Shown here piece after piece: positions 40,283 to 40,420 of a stretch of 40,420 nucleotides of DNA; within the stretch, counting starts at the first letter, position 1, and each line of letters begins with the position of its first letter. The position numbers and the translations under genes were made by a program. The notes under the pieces are model-generated. The model searched no databases, was not told the DNA's origin, and saw only the letters and a list, made by a program, of their open reading frames with translations. Origin of the DNA: an uncultured Selenomonadaceae bacterium (GTDB lineage: Bacteria > Bacillota > Negativicutes > Selenomonadales > Selenomonadaceae). Location: NCBI GenBank assembly GCA_905234395.1, contig CAJOHG010000008.1, forward strand, positions 1 through 40,420, in the 5' to 3' direction.

Positions 40283-40420
40283 AACTTGTCGGTAAACATT
40301 GGATTTGAATCATGATGGCAACAAGAAAAATGAAATTCTCAAAGCAGGTGATTAATTTGTCGTAATGAGCGGCAATACGGCGAAGATTCTTTATGCGTAA
40401 AAAAAAACGCTCAACAACAT
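40283..40420. other. intergenic sequence to the window end
   Basis: 138 bases with no gene I can support. There is an AGGTGATT ribosome-like site near 40345, but the following TTG and ATG frames stop within a few codons. The tract TTTATGCGTAAAAAAAAACGC at about 40390 might be the beginning of a gene that continues outside. Confidence 0.6.

Noticed and set aside
1..40420. tRNA, rRNA, CRISPR, insertion sequences, phage genes
   Set aside because: I looked on both strands and saw no cloverleaf-like gene with a CCA end, no rRNA core sequence, no repeat-spacer array and no transposase or integrase motif.

Overview
The window looks like a chromosomal piece of a Bacillota bacterium, most likely Negativicutes (Selenomonadales type). 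Support for this: a divIC - S1-domain gene - tilS - hpt - ftsH block in the Bacillus order, ricT next to trmN6, recF followed by a DUF721 (DciA-like) gene, rplM-rpsI, frequent TTG/GTG starts behind strong GGAGG ribosome sites, a large RTX-repeat protein and a futalosine-pathway gene. The genus assignment is inference. The usual spoIIE between the S1 gene and tilS is absent. I saw no tRNA, rRNA, CRISPR array, transposase or prophage. The DNA is rich in the palindrome AAAATTTT, both inside and between genes.

Layout. 1-4.8 kb (minus): divIC-like, S1 protein, tilS, hpt, a secreted protein and ftsH (cut by the window edge), probably one operon from a promoter at 4795-4823. 4.8-7.1 kb: an FkbM methyltransferase, a half-size DMT membrane protein and a YbaK-type deacylase. 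7.1-10.2 kb (minus): tatA-tatC-recF-DciA-like, partly coupled by 4-base overlaps, from a strong promoter at 10144-10172. 10.2-13.8 kb (plus): mqnC, a structured intergenic region, and a dCache-HAMP-SpoIIE-type phosphatase. 13.8-14.3 kb: a probable type I toxin-antitoxin locus with a 25-residue membrane peptide. 14.3-20.2 kb: hisH (minus) and hisF (plus) separated by a membrane spermidine-synthase-like protein, a GT61-like glycosyltransferase with C-terminal ChW repeats and an alpha/beta hydrolase. 20.2-22 kb (minus): ricT-trmN6. 22.1-27 kb (plus): a Tat-signal GH13 glucosidase, a HAD phosphatase, trkH, a small conserved protein and queH. 27-28 kb (minus): rplM-rpsI with a leader that can mask the rplM ribosome site. 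28-30.3 kb (minus): the RTX protein. 30.5-33.8 kb (minus): a cluster with a vWA protein, a 33-residue peptide, an HTH-like protein, small membrane proteins, a lipoprotein and an interrupted zinc ribbon-DUF805 gene. 33.9-40.3 kb (plus): mutS (frameshifted near its 3' end at an A7 tract), a secreted TPR protein, an ABC-F ATPase and an SGNH hydrolase.

Most interesting points: (1) a toxin-antitoxin candidate with a promoter, a hidden ribosome site and an opposing terminator; (2) mutS whose normal C-terminus lies out of frame after a seven-A tract, which could be a mutator switch; (3) two genes (tilS and the spermidine-synthase-like gene) whose starts are duplicated just upstream; (4) four tandem heptamers beside the hisH ribosome site; (5) a possible minus-strand structured RNA at about 11.3-11.5 kb; (6) the vWA/HTH-like cluster, which I cannot assign to a known system.
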